Part shown: positions 28,025-37,387 of the stretch, one piece after another | Numbering within the stretch: the stretch's first letter is position 1 | How the letters are laid out: each line of letters begins with the position of its first letter | Source of the DNA: Atrichornis clamosus | Taxonomy: Eukaryota; Chordata; Aves; Passeriformes; Menuridae | Assembly (NCBI GenBank): GCA_013400975.1 | Contig: WBMZ01008619.1 | Coordinates: forward strand, 248,001 to 312,000 | DNA length: 64,000 nt | Direction: 5' to 3' | Notes under the pieces: model-generated | Databases searched by the model: none | What the model was told of the DNA's origin: nothing | The model's input: only the letters and a program-made list of their open reading frames with translations | Program-made: the position numbers and the translations under genes

Positions 28025-28173
28025 AAACCAAATAAACATGTCCCCTTCCCCTGGCCAATTCCTCTGATGTTAGGGTTTCACAGTTGTTCTTCTCCTGTGA
28101 AACCAAATAAACATGTCCCCTTCCCCTGGCCAATTCCTCTGATGTTAGGGTTTCACAGTTGTTCTTCTCCTGT
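28025..28173 (+). repeat. Exact 75-bp tandem duplication
   Basis: A 75-base unit beginning AAACCAAATAAACATGTCC and ending TCTTCTCCTGTG is present twice in direct repeat (28025-28099 and 28100-28173). The copies look identical over their shared length. Because 75 is a multiple of three, both strands read a repeated 25-residue block in open frames here, but nothing suggests coding. The identity points to a recent event or ongoing unequal exchange. Confidence 0.92.
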
Positions 28174-30130
28174 ATCCAAAGCAAAAAAGGTTGGCAAAAT
28201 AAAGGATACTGAAGCAAGGATGACAGAAGGGTCCAGGATGGAGAGGAGGGGTGCAGAAAACCCTCTGAAATCAGAGCCTTCGCCAGGTTCAGCCAAGTTC
28301 AAAGCTATTTTTCATGACCCTGACCAGGTTTAGGATCAAATCCATGCTTCCTTCATAACCACGAATCCACCCCCATTCTCACTACGGGATAATTGACCTG
28401 TATTTATATTTGTTCACTTTTAGCTATGATACACACTGTGCCCTCACTTGGTGCTGCCAAACGTACAGTCCTCAAATTGTTCTGATCACTACGAACAAGG
28501 AGAGCAGAAAGCAAAATTCTGTGATAAGGTATTCACTCCTGTTCTCTTTTTAACTCATCTTTTTGAGTTCTGCTCTGCTCCTGTTCAGAGTAAGAGTACT
28601 TTAACTTCATGGATGGCTTTGGGGAGAGTAAACTTTATAATAGGCACTAACATCAAATCAAAGCAGTTTACAAGATGTGCCACTTGTGTCAGAATATGTG
28701 GGGAAATAAACAAGCTGCTCCTCCTTGATCATTGGAGTTTAAATGCTCTATTGATCTGGGAAGAAAATCAAAGGTGCTTTGGAAATGGTGTGTGTATGTG
28801 CATGCATGCTCACAGCAGAGAAAATGAAGAGAAATGTAGAGAGACCCAGAAAATAGCAAAGCAATCAAGTATTTCTTCTCCACAGAAAGCCGAAATAAAA
28901 GGAAGAATCATATCCAGATGTCAGCAACCCCAAGGTAGGGAAATGGGCACAGAGGTGAGGTCAGGAGAAAGGTGCATCTTCATCTTTAGAAGCATCATTT
29001 TTGGGAAAACAAAGAAACAAAAAGAACAACACAGCAGCTGTGGCCAGAACAATGCCTGAAGCAAATGCCCAAAACCTAGGAAATAAAAGAGTCCAATATA
29101 TTTTGCAAATTTGAAATAGCAAGATTAATATATACTGACCATGCAAACAGTACTAGGTGAAAAATTTGGTAGTATTGAGAGAGGTGGGTAAATGAAGAAA
29201 AAGATTATATTAGACTTGCTGATATACTTCAGAGAAAAACACAGAGTGTTTTGATAATGAAAGATATTATCTGGAACATAAGGTTTGAAGAAGTAAAAAC
29301 GCAATCAAGTGGAAGTGTTCATTCCTACTACAACGGGATGTAGGAACTGCCACACAGGCTAAGACCAGAGAAGGGTGGGAAATGTTTGATAAAATATTTT
29401 TCTCAGGAAAAGGGGAAATTAATCAAAACAGACTATCTGTGGGAAAGGATCAGTTCTGGCAAATATTCCAACTTAAAATTTCAATAGAAGTTTCGTAACT
29501 GTCAAAACACCTGATTCTTTTTTAACTCTCTGAAAATAAGAAAGCTGATACCTTTTACCAGCCAATGTTTTTCTTTCTCATACTTAACAGTTTTCTAAAC
29601 CAATGTTTTGGATTTTAGGTACTTAAGATATTGTCTATCTGTCCTTCTCTTTTCCTGCCTTACATTATAGTGGTGACTCTCAGTCTTAGCTAAAGAGCTT
29701 TGGTTTATAGTAGAGCACTGGGAAATTTTCTGTGGCCTGTGCTATATCAGAACCTACAAAGTGGATTTTCCATGAATGTTTGGACTAATTATCTGCTGTT
29801 ATATCCCTGACACTGCAGGAGACTGAATTTGGCAACCCAGGTGGTCCCTTCTCTGCTTCTGCTCCTATAATTTCTATTGGTAAAAAGAAAAGAAGAGCTG
29901 AAAAAGCATGATAAAATTAGAAGCAAATCTATTATATGGGAGCATTTCAACTGACCCCAGTCATGGAAGGCTTTATTTTTGTTTTTTCTATATGTCTTTT
30001 TGAAAAAAGCCACTATATTTTGGCTCTTTTTTCCCTGGCTGAGGCCAGCATGAAAATCCAAGGTGAAAGCACTCAGCTAATCCCATGGGCTTGAGAGTGC
30101 CTAAACCCTGTTGGTCCTGCAACATTTTTC

Positions 30131-30760
30131 ACAGAATGGTTTGGGTTGGAAAGGACCTTTAAAAGTCATCCCACCTCACCCCCTGCCATGGGCAGGGGCA
30201 CCTTCCACTATCCCAGGGTGCTCCAAGCCCCGTCCATCCTGGCCTTGGGCACTTCCAGGGCTGGGGCAGCCACAGCTTCTCTGGGCACCCTGTGCCAGGG
30301 CCTCACCATTCTCACAGCCAAGAATTCCTTCCCAATATCCCATCTAACCCTGCCCTCTGGCAGTGGGAAGCCATTCCCCCTTGTCCAGGCTCTTGTCAAA
30401 AGACCCCCTTCAGCTCTCTTGTAGAACCTCTTCAGGCCCTGCAAGGCCACAGTGAGGTCACCCCAAATCTTCTCCTCTCCAGGCTGAACAATCCCAGCTG
30501 TCCCAGCCTTTCCTCCCAGCAGAGCTGCTCCATCCCTCTGCCCATCCTGGTGCCTCCTCTGGGCTCTCTCCAGCAGCTCCAGGCCCTTCCTGTGCTGGGC
30601 CCAGGGCTGGGGGCAGCTCTGCAGGTGGGGTCTCAGCTGAGGGGGCAGAGGGGCACAATCCCCCCTTCCCTGCTGCCCACACTTCTCTTGACACATCCCA
30701 GGACACAAGTGGCTTTCTGGGCTGCCAGTGCACAAAACACATTTGTGTTACAGCTGCTCC
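30131..30760 (-). mobile_element. CR1 LINE, 5'-truncated, about 0.6 kb
   Basis: This is the reverse complement of an avian CR1 3' part. From left to right it shows the tail (ACAGAATGGTTTGGGTTGGAA), the CCATGGGCAGGGGCACCTTCC block, AGGGCTGGGGCAGCCACAGC and TGTGCCAGGGCCTCACCATTCTC. Further on come the block around CCAGGCTGAACAATCCCAGC and the part reading on the minus strand as CTGGAGCTGCTGGAGAGAGCC. The reverse-transcriptase C-terminal end and 3' UTR region are represented, broken by many changes. The left edge is sharp; the right (5') edge near 30760 is approximate. It lies in PAPPA intron 1 in the same orientation as the gene. Confidence 0.92.
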
Positions 30761-33189
30761 TGGAGGTGCTGTGGCTGAACTCTCTCACAACAGATCTATG
30801 TCCTGACAGAGCCAGACCCAGGCTCCAAGGAAGGCATTTCCCCACCAAAACTCCCTGCTCTCCCCAGCTGGCTGCCCATAAGCACGGTCAGGCCCCAGTG
30901 ACCAGGGAGGTGCTCCAGTGACCAGGGAGGTGTCCTCTGGTAGGTGGATCTTGGCTGTTCACTGTGCCCAGCCCAAGATCTCTCCCACCCTCAGCAAAGG
31001 TCAGTGGACTCGAAGTTCATGGAGCGGCACCAGCAAACACCTGGGTCAGCTTTGAAAGCAGAGACCTGCCCTGTTCTGCCTTGGAAAGTGGCACCTATCT
31101 GTGTGGAGGGTCTGGGTTAGGATCCCCGAGGAGCCAGCATCAGTGAGACCCTCTGGGATTTGGGATTTAGGCTCACCCCTCACCACGCTGTGTGTGGCTG
31201 GGGCTGACAGGGGACACCTGTGCTCGGTGCACCACAGCCTCGGGACCCCTCAGCCACCTACAACCCCCTCCTCAGCACCACGTGGGGCAGGACATGAGGA
31301 GCTGGGGGTAGCTTCCACCCCATGCCCAGGATGCTCCAACCCCCGCCCAGGTCTGTCTTTGGCAGTGGCTTCGCGTGCGAAGGCTCTCCAAGGGCTTCCC
31401 CTCGCCCTCAGCACAGAGCCCGCTCGTTGCAGCTCCATTCTGCACTTCTCCAGACATCCCACGAATCCCTGAGGAGAGCCCTGCTCCTGCTCTCTCTCCA
31501 AACACCATCCTCTGTGCTTGCTTTCCGCCTCACGCGAGTTTTTCTAACTAAAACAGGCTGGCTCGAAATAAATCAGGCTGAAATGAGGCTTGGAGAGGCA
31601 AACTCAGCCTGGGACACATCTCTGTGCCTACAGGAGACAGCCATACATCATTTAGGAATCCAAATTTGCCATCCTTCACACACACAGAGTCAAATTTCCT
31701 TCACTGTTTTATTACCATTTAATTAATTAGAGAAGCCTACATGTAAATGCTTAAAGGGAAAAAAAAAAACAACCCTGCTTTCTTCTAACTGTGCTATTCT
31801 GGCTCTAGTGTGTAGCTGGTCAAAAGAATGAGACCAGTTTAAGTTGGAAATGTTATGGAAACAAAAATCAGTTTCTGATTCTTGTCCCAGCTTCCACAGG
31901 CTGAAGGAAATGTGCTGCTCAAAGGCAAATATTTAGTAAATTACAAGCTGTGAGGTATTTTTTTCAGTGACCTATGAGTCAAGCTGTAGATCCATAGCCA
32001 TGAAGTGGATAATCATTTGAACACATCCACAAGGAAGCCAAACCCACACAGCTTCCCCCACCCTTCAGGTGTGTTGGGGGCTTGTCACCTCAAAGGATCT
32101 TTGTGCAGGTGTTCCAGCTCCTGTCACCCACTCTGCCCAGCATGGCATCACCCTGGAATCAGTGCTAATTAAACAGCACAACTGCACCTTTTACATTTGG
32201 CTTAGCCCTTCACTGTAAAACTTCACTACACATCAAAACTAGAAAATTCATACGATTAAAAGACAACAGGCTGCTGACGATGGGAAAATGCCACGTTATC
32301 TACCTGCCTATTATTTTAATGCCAGTGAAACTCAGAGGAAATTCTCTCTTGAAAACATGCTCAAGCTCCCAGCACACCCACCACAGGGATCAGCTCTGGA
32401 GCTAGGACCCAGCTCACTGATTCTACCTGAAGTGTATTAAACCAATATCAGACTCCAAAACTTCAGAAGGGAACCAAGTTAACTCCCAAAAGTAAACATA
32501 TATTCTTAAACCCCGTAGAGGCACCAGACCCGTGCAGTGTCAATTACATATCTTTATAATTGCCCAATTATTGGACCCTGACACAGATGTTTCTCAGTCT
32601 CTTTTACATGCAAAAGCTGTGGCTTTCAGTGAGCTCTACTGTGCTGATTTTGGCTTTTCTTTCTCTTTGGATTCTGCTGCAGTTTTCTGTTCATCAAGGA
32701 CTGAAGTTGGGAAAACACAGGCACTCCCTTACATATGAAGCTTTATTAAGTTGGGATCATGCTCCCTGTTGGCAGGCTGAGGAATAGAGAGACAGAGGAG
32801 AATGAAACCAAGAAGCAGGGGGAAAAAAAAAAAACCAAACCCAAACCAAAACACAAATAACTTTCACTCTTCAGAGCAGGCACGCCTTCTTACTCCGGCT
32901 CCCGCCGCCGATCATTCATCCCGCTCCTCTCAGCTCCCAGCCAGGAAAGAGTCAACATCTCACTCCAGTGAAAACATGAGCCACCCCGCTCCCGAGCCAT
33001 ACAGCAGAAAACACACTGACAGGGAGTCGGGAGGATCCTGTTTCCTGGGATGGGGTTGCGTTTTCACAGTGGAACCGAAATACCTTTGATTACAACAGAA
33101 GCAAGGTCAGCAGCGCTTTGAAGCCCCTAGTTTTGCACGGTGTGTGTATTACCTAACCGAGCACAGCCCCTCCTTAACTCTTTCCTGCA

Positions 33190-33450
33190 CCAGCATCCAA
33201 AGGCTGCGCGGGGGAAAGTGCCCGAGCTCTCCTGATTAATTCCATGTGCACATGTGTGTGTTTACAAGAGGGATGTGCTGTGCTGCGGGGTAGGTACGCA
33301 CATCCGAGCGGTGTTTGTCCGAGAGCTCTGCGGCCCGGGGAGGGAGGGCAGGCGGGCAGGAGCCGGGAGCTGCCCCCGGAGAGCCGCACCGCGGGAGCCG
33401 CTCCGAGGAGCGCAGCCCGGCCCCGAAAGGGCTCCTGAGCCTTTGCGTAA
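33190..33450. promoter_or_regulatory. CpG-rich segment in intron 1
   Basis: Locally GC-rich with many CpG dinucleotides (for example GGCTGCGCGGGGG, GGAGCCGCTCCGAGGAGCGC and CCCCGAAAGG), in sharp contrast to flanking intron. GGGGAGGGAGGG with a further GGCGGG at about 33337-33356 can form a G-quadruplex on the plus strand. Such islands often mark promoters or enhancers kept free of methylation. There is no recognisable TATA box or start site here, so a promoter role is inference only. It lies about 3 kb downstream of the PAPPA start codon. Confidence 0.45.
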
Positions 33451-34909
33451 CGCAGATCAATGGGTCAGACTTGCAGTTTCCCAACAGCTTTCCCTCTGAC
33501 AAATGCCAGAACAGATATCAGTGGAGTCAAACAGGGCAGCAATAACATCGCTGCCAAGCAGCGTGAAAATTGGCAGAGCCTGGCACCAGGACTGCCTCTC
33601 ATCAGAGACAGGGCATGGCCCGGCACAATGACGAACCCACTTAACAGCGCTGTAAAATTAGCCATTTATGAAAACAAATTGAATACTGCAGCAGAGGGTG
33701 ACGTAAGGAGAGTTGGCTCCAGACAGAAACTCCTGTAGCCTGGATTAGCAGAAGAACTCCGTTATGTCAGGGCTCAGGCGCAGGAGCTGATAACAACGTG
33801 GGTCCTACATGAGATTTTTAACAGACACAACAGGTTTCCCCTATAGGCACACATGTGGCTCCTCCTACAGACTTGCAGTGATTTCTTGTATGCCAGCAGG
33901 GAGGGGTGCAAGGGGAGCCGTCAACACGGGCAAGAGAGTGGGGGGCAAAAAGTAGATGAAGACGCAATGGCAACTCTGAAAAAGAGGTGTCTTCCAAGCA
34001 AATCCACCCTTTCCCTCAGATCTGTACAACCACACAGTTTCCCACTTTGCAACTGGGGTGAAAGTTGGGGAGAAACTCACTTCTGGCACTGCCAGCAAGT
34101 GTGCCACAGTCCCTTCCCTCCTCAAACACCCAGATGGGCTCTTGATTTCAGTGGGGTCCTACAGCTGCAAATTCAACAGCAGAATGGAGCTCCTCAGTCT
34201 GTCACATCACAAAACAGTGAAAATGTGAAAGCCAAGAGTTTTGGCAGCCAGAACCCTTGATTTCCTCATTGAGGGAAGCGTAATCTCTCCCTAAGCTTGC
34301 TGCAGGTCTGGGAGGCTGTGGTGTGCAGAGGATACTCCAAGTGAGTTCCTCTTGGACCTCTTCCAGGTGTTTACACACAGAGCCAAACCTGGCTCCTCTT
34401 CAAGAGTGCGTGCGAGGGGGGCAGGGGGAGCTTAAAAATAAAATAAAAATCACAAAGTCCTCCCGAGCTGAGCTGAAGCTCTATGGTGCAAAACTGGGGC
34501 ATTTCTCTTCATTTTTCACAGTGGAATGTTATTTCCATGCATAAAATGGGTCAAGTGTTTTATACAGGCAACAACCCAACCTCCCCCATCCAATTAAAGT
34601 ATTTTACTACAAATGATCTTTGTGTGTGTTTGTCTAGGTTCCCTGTTGTGAGAATTAGAGATACTTGCACCAAAGGCAGACGTGGGGTCCTAGGTGTTGG
34701 ATTAAACACATTAAAAAACACACTGACCCTGTTTTGTTACTGATGAGATCTGTGTAAACCCAAAATCTGCCTTCCCTAACTTGAAAGGGAAGCACATTGA
34801 GCCCTGGGGTTTAAGTTAGGATTGGGAACCAGAAGAGCAGAGTATGAGACAGCCAGGGGAAATAAAGCAAGTAATAATGCAGTTCACCTATGAAATTACT
34901 GCTCTAAAG

Positions 34910-35220
34910 GCACACGGGACCAGCCCATGCCCGGCACCTCCTGCCCACCCCGGCAGCCCCGCACAGACCCCGTCCCACTCCTCACATGAGAGCAGAGCAG
35001 CTGGGATTAGGGAAGGTTAAGGAAAAGCACGGCTGAGTTCATGTCAGTTTTTTGTTTTCCTCAGGACAAAGCAACTTTCTTGCGAGACAGCAGCCGCGCC
35101 GGTCAGGGATGGGGCAGCGGAGCCGGGAATGTGGCAGGAGGGAGGGAGGCAGGGGACAGCGAGCGGGGCTGGCGGGGCAGCCGCACCACCGGCACAGGCA
35201 TCGCTGCCTCCTGCTAGGAA
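34910..35220. promoter_or_regulatory. Second GC-rich segment in intron 1
   Basis: GC-rich stretch with clustered CpG around 35090-35210 (CCGCGCCGG, GCGGAGCCGGG, CGAGCGGGGC) and a G-rich run at about 35138-35155. It may be part of one broad CpG-rich zone around the 5' end of PAPPA together with exon 1. I see no coding potential that resembles a known protein. Confidence 0.4.
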
Positions 35221-35520
35221 GTGACTCCGCTTAAAGGGAAAGGGGAAATCCTCCCTGTCTCTTTAAGGCATCCTAGGACATGGAAACTTTGTACTTTCAG
35301 GGAATCTCCTTGCCAAAAGAACTGTAAAACATGTCTTCCCCCCGCCCCCCAATACCCGCTTCTCTTTCTGACTTGTTTCCTTTTTTTTTTTAAGGGCATT
35401 TCCATTTTCTATGACTTCCTTCAGAGCAAAGATGGATGTGGCGACATTTATAAGGGTTTGTAACCCTCCGAAAAGTATCCGATTTCACGACAACTTCGCT
35501 GCACTTTATCACTAAAGCGG

Positions 35521-35601
35521 GGAAAGGGCGGGAGGTGGCGGGAGGGAGGGAGGGGGAGAGGGAGCGAACGCGGGGAGAGGGAGCGAACGCAGGGAGAGGG
35601 A
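35521..35601 (+). repeat. G-rich tract with G-quadruplex motif and 21-bp duplication
   Basis: The plus strand reads GGGAGGGAGGGAGGGGG at 35540-35556, four G-runs with one-base loops, which is a strong quadruplex-forming pattern. It is followed by two copies of a 21-base unit (GGGAGCGAACGCGGGGAGA and a copy differing by one base). The G-rich strand is the template strand for PAPPA. The position is about 1 kb into intron 1 from exon 1. Confidence 0.8.
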
Positions 35602-36360
35602 CCCAAATTCAGGATGGGCTCATAAAATTTAAATAAGAAAAGTGCAATACTGCTTGTTATTGTCCAGCTCAGACAGCTTAGACTGGTAGCCGCTTTGAGT
35701 ACTAAATGATTTTATAGGGCTGTTTGACCTCGGAATCATTGATGTTACACTTGCCATTTCTAAGGGGAGACAAAAATACTCAACACATCCTCTAGCTGCA
35801 GTGCGAGTCCCAGCCGTAGCTGAGTGTCGAGGGGTTGGGAACTTTATAAACTCATTTGATTCATTTGAGGTTTCACAATAGCCAAAAAGTTCCTTTATAG
35901 CTTTTTGGAAACCACATGCTAACACTGCATCTAAAGAGCTAACAGTGAAGTACACTAAAAAGCTAATAAAAGTAAGGAAATAGTAGAGGGACCTCAGCTA
36001 TGTGTTTCTTTGCAGCCACACACCACATACATTTCTTTCCATACATACAAACAAGCTACTTTCAGATGCTCTGCTTACAGTTTTCCAACCTGAAAATCAG
36101 ACAAAACCCCACCGTAAGAGCTGCCTCCTCTATCTGCACCTCCACCCGCGCACACAGAAAACACAGAGACTACCCAGGGCACTGCCATTTCCCTATGCAA
36201 AAGTTTACATAACTTTTCCAGCGAGCCTATACTTCCAGCCAGTCCGCGGAGCTCCGGGATCTCCCCAAATATCCGGCGGGGGGAAGGCAGCCGGGCGTGC
36301 TCGCCCGGGCGCTGCCATCCCCGTGCGAGCCGCGGGGCACACGCGCGGGGCTCGGCGTGC

Positions 36361-36405
36361 ACACCCGGCTCCCGCACACCCGGCTCCCGCACACCCGGCT
36401 CCCGC
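36361..36405 (+). repeat. 15-bp minisatellite, three perfect copies
   Basis: Three identical copies of ACACCCGGCTCCCGC at 36361-36375, 36376-36390 and 36391-36405, flanked by partial copies. They lie 78 to 122 bases inside intron 1 from the exon 1 donor. The unit length is a multiple of three, so both strands stay open through it, but the splice donor and the homology end the coding region before it. Confidence 0.93.
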
Positions 36406-36482
36406 ACACACGCACGCCTACAGCCGGCTGCTCCGGCACGGAGCAGGGATGCTGCAGCCACAGGCACGACCAAACTGCCTAC

Positions 36483-36879
36483 CTGCAATGACAGCCGGAG
36501 ATCTCTGTCCTCCTTCGGCTTTCAGCCACACTTGCAAAGTGAAGGCATCTCGGGGCAGCTCAATATCTGCCTTCAGCCGCAGCTGATCACCTTGGCCACT
36601 GAAATAGAGCGCCCTGCTCGGGGTAAGGGACTCCTCTTCGTCCTTTACCTCCCGCTGTTGCCTCCTGCGGGGGACATGCCCAGGCTCCAGCCCAGCAGTG
36701 GAGCGCCTTCCTCGGGCTAACCTGGTGGCACAGGTGCCCGGGGCAGTGTGGAGGAGCTGGCGGCTGTGCCTGGTGTCCCTTCGTGCCCTGCGGGAGCGCT
36801 CGTCCATCCCACATTCGGGTCCACTGGCTAGGGCTGTACAGAGAAGCGCAAGAGGCAGCAGCAAACTCCAGAGCTGCAT
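36483..36879 (-). CDS. PAPPA: PAPPA coding exon 1: start, signal peptide, propeptide
   Basis: First coding exon of pappalysin-1. The start is the ATG at 36879-36877, opening MQLWSLLLP with G at -3. It is the first ATG of this frame; the frame is open further upstream only by reading from a GTG. It encodes 132 codons plus one base. Residues 1-20 are a hydrophobic signal peptide ending ALASG. Residues 21-76 form a basic, poorly conserved propeptide with the ATRLARGRR segment. It ends in RRRQQR, the same basic cleavage site that precedes the mature N-terminus (Glu) of human PAPPA. From about residue 88 (SRALYFSGQGDQLRL) the laminin-G-like domain begins (DAFTLQVWLKAEGGQRSPAV). The donor reads GCAG then GTAGGCAG, with GT at 36482-36481. 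The phase-1 end joins the GA of exon 2 to make Gly133. The propeptide lacks the proline run I remember in the human protein and is a few residues shorter. Confidence 0.95.
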
Positions 36880-36986
36880 TTCCAATCTTCCCCCCCCTTC
36901 TCCCCTGCAAATCCTCCCGATCTGCCAGCTTTGGGCTCCTCCTTGCCTTGACTTTCTTCTCTTGTTCACCCTTCTTGGTATTTGCT

Positions 36987-36995
36987 CTTTTTATA
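36987..36995 (-). promoter_or_regulatory. PAPPA: TATA-like element, proximal candidate
   Basis: The gene strand reads GGGTTATAAAAAGAGC, containing TATAAAAAG, 108-116 bases upstream of the start codon. A start site 25-30 bases downstream would fall near 36960. It sits in an A/G-rich stretch where such strings can occur by chance. Confidence 0.35.
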
Positions 36996-37246
36996 ACCCT
37001 TCTCAGTTGCTTTTTCTTTTCTTTTTTTCTTTTTCTTTCTTTCTTTTTCCTGCTTATAGATTTTTTTTCTCCTTAAAACAAATAAAAATCAAATAAATCA
37101 AAACTCCTTCTTGGTTGAAATGTATTTCTCTGTTCTTCCTCCTCTATCTGTCTTCTTCTCCTCTATTCCTCCACAGCTGGAATTCCTCTCTCTCTTCTTT
37201 TCTCTGCTGGATTTTCTTCCCTTTATTTTTTTCTTCTTAAAAAAAA

Positions 37247-37278
37247 CACACTCACACACACACACTCACACACACACA
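37247..37278 (+). repeat. (CA)n microsatellite, interrupted
   Basis: About 16 CA units with two CT interruptions, inside the pyrimidine-rich tract upstream of PAPPA and within the longer possible 5' leader. On the gene strand it reads as (TG)n. Length variation here could alter the leader if the distal promoter is used. Confidence 0.88.
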
Positions 37279-37379
37279 AAACAAAAAACCAAAACAACCC
37301 CCCCAGCTTTCTCCAAGACTCAGACCCACTGATTTCCCTCCCCCCAAAAGATGCTCTAATCTATTTATTTTTTTGGCCT

Positions 37380-37387
37380 CCTTTATA
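37380..37387 (-). promoter_or_regulatory. PAPPA: TATA-like element, distal candidate
   Basis: The gene strand reads TTATGTTATAAAGGAGGCC, containing TATAAAGG, about 500 bases upstream of the start codon. A start near 37350 would give a leader of about 470 bases. The surroundings are less repetitive than those of the proximal candidate, but evidence is needed to choose between them. Confidence 0.35.

Larger units (their letters stand above)
21756..30130 (-). other. PAPPA: PAPPA intron 1, middle third
   Basis: Non-coding intron sequence. It contains an (AAC)n run at 24720-24740 and an exact 75-base duplication at 28025-28173. The plus strand at 28448-29059 is open for 203 codons, but it starts at a TTG, has low-complexity stretches and resembles no protein family, so I treat it as chance. 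A purine-rich patch lies at 27930-27995. No RNA gene or exon is recognised. Confidence 0.75.
30761..36482 (-). other. PAPPA: PAPPA intron 1, exon 1-proximal third
   Basis: Intron sequence up to the exon 1 donor. It differs from the rest of the intron in having CpG-rich segments at about 33190-33450, 34910-35220 and 35500-35600, two of them with G-quadruplex-capable runs, and a 15-base minisatellite next to the exon. Between them, 31700-32900 and 33500-34900 are ordinary AT-rich DNA with a few A-runs (for example 32822-32835). The segment 35610-35960 is AT-rich and looks like a candidate conserved element. No other exon is recognised, though a non-coding first exon from a CpG segment cannot be excluded by eye. 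Confidence 0.7.
36880..37360 (-). other. PAPPA: Probable PAPPA 5' leader, boundary uncertain
   Basis: This is the region immediately upstream of the start codon on the gene strand. It is purine-rich and includes a G8 run just before the ATG (36890-36897). From 36880 to 37388 there is no ATG on the gene strand, so a leader of any length up to about 500 bases would have no upstream start codon. The transcription start is not visible. If the nearer TATA-like element is used, the leader would be about 80-90 bases; if the farther one, about 470. Confidence 0.4.

Noticed and set aside
28448..29059. 203-codon plus-strand open frame in intron 1
   Set aside because: It begins at TTG, not ATG; its first real methionine is well inside. 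I saw no domain, signal peptide or splice context, and composition is that of ordinary intron DNA.
30208..30921. 175- and 209-codon open frames on the two strands
   Set aside because: They lie in a decayed CR1 element; the minus frame is remnant LINE sequence and the plus frame is its shadow.
36002..36586. 194-codon plus-strand open frame over exon 1 and the minisatellite
   Set aside because: It is antisense to exon 1 and gains length from a 15-base repeat that keeps frame. It has no recognisable protein.
36418..36969. PAPPA frame extended to 36969 and through the donor to 36418
   Set aside because: The upstream end is a GTG, and the first ATG is at 36879 with matching signal peptide. Downstream of 36483 the frame reads intron, and homology stops exactly at the GT donor.
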